Shown here piece after piece: positions 63,675 through 64,000 of a stretch of DNA of 64,000 nucleotides. A program made the translations under genes and the position numbers. The notes under the pieces were generated by a model that ran no database searches, was not told where the DNA came from, and saw nothing but the letters and a program-made list of their open reading frames with translations. The stretch's first letter is position 1; each line of letters opens with the position of its first letter. Origin of the DNA: Trema orientale (taxonomy: Eukaryota; Streptophyta; Magnoliopsida; Rosales; Cannabaceae); contig JXTC01000711.1 in NCBI GenBank assembly GCA_002914845.1, positions 27,823 through 91,822 on the forward strand, given 5' to 3'.

Positions 63675-64000
63675 ATTGTTATATATTTGGTTTTATTGTT
63701 CTTTTAGCCTTAAAGTTTCAAAATAGTGGTCTATGGTTTTACATAGTTGAAAAATTTCTTAAAAAGTTCTATAACCCAATTCACCTCCCCTCTTGGGTAG
63801 TCAATCTGGGCTAACAATAAGATATACCCGTTATAAAAACTAATATACTCAGCACAAGTACATGAACTAAAGTTGATATATTCAGCCATTTAGCTATAAA
63901 AAAGAGCAAAGAAGACATTTGTTAAAATGAAGTCTAAAAATGGACACTCTCTGATTAGCCTTTCCTATTTCTTTTAATTGAAAAAATAGTTGTGACTTGT

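Larger units (their letters stand above)
61974..63816 (+). mobile_element. Solo LTR, Copia SIRE/Maximus-type
   Basis: 1,843 bp starting TGTTGAGAAATC and ending GGGCTAACA, with a perfect 5 bp target duplication ATAAG on both sides (61969-61973 and 63817-63821). No primer-binding site, gag-pol or second LTR follows, so it is a solo LTR. The sequence TTTTGAAGATAACAAACATT near the start, the TTTCGGTCTACCGAAA motifs (about 62670-62790) and a pyrimidine-rich AATTCACCTCCCCTCTTGGG end resemble SIRE/Maximus Copia LTRs. It carries a nested 172 bp MITE, so the original LTR was about 1.66 kb. Confidence 0.85.

Overview
This window is nuclear DNA from a flowering plant, almost certainly a eudicot. The evidence is short coding exons separated by AT-rich GT-AG introns, plant-only gene families, and intergenic space full of small DNA transposons (MITEs). 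The assembly has a few short N runs (2553, 13334-13338, 20116-20119, 26093, 32803). I cannot name the species.

Six protein genes are supported by exon-by-exon reading. On the + strand: the 3' part of the heterotrimeric G-protein alpha subunit gene GPA1 (1-1162, cut by the window edge); FAP2, a chalcone-isomerase-fold fatty-acid-binding protein (4745-8256, 10 exons, 424 aa); a secreted class B GH9 endo-beta-1,4-glucanase (12076-15691, 7 exons, 488 aa); and an OXS3-family stress protein (25395-26635, 2 exons, 271 aa). On the - strand: a class XI myosin (44174-27434, 37 exons found) and the receptor kinase ERECTA (57343-49560, 27 exons, 983 aa). All models keep frame across every junction, except one junction in the myosin, where a coiled-coil exon appears to be missing.

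Between and inside the genes lie many non-coding mobile elements with readable ends. They include a 1.17 kb hAT-like element, a 965 bp MULE-like element with a perfect 9 bp target duplication, several Tourist/Harbinger-like MITEs with TTA duplications, two inverted copies of one TA-flanked MITE (one inside a GH9 intron), fold-back elements, a tRNA-type SINE in a myosin intron, and a solo Copia-type LTR (61974-63816) that itself carries a 172 bp MITE.

The genes are not an operon-like system. The order GPA1-FAP2-ERECTA matches the Arabidopsis chromosome 2 locus (from memory At2g26300, At2g26310, At2g26330), so this is an old conserved block, here expanded by GH9, OXS3 and myosin genes. G-protein signalling and ERECTA act in overlapping growth and stomatal pathways. 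I saw no new protein system. The most unusual signals are in gene structure: four GC-AG introns in two neighbouring genes, a phase-breaking missing exon, and tandem duplications lying exactly on splice sites.
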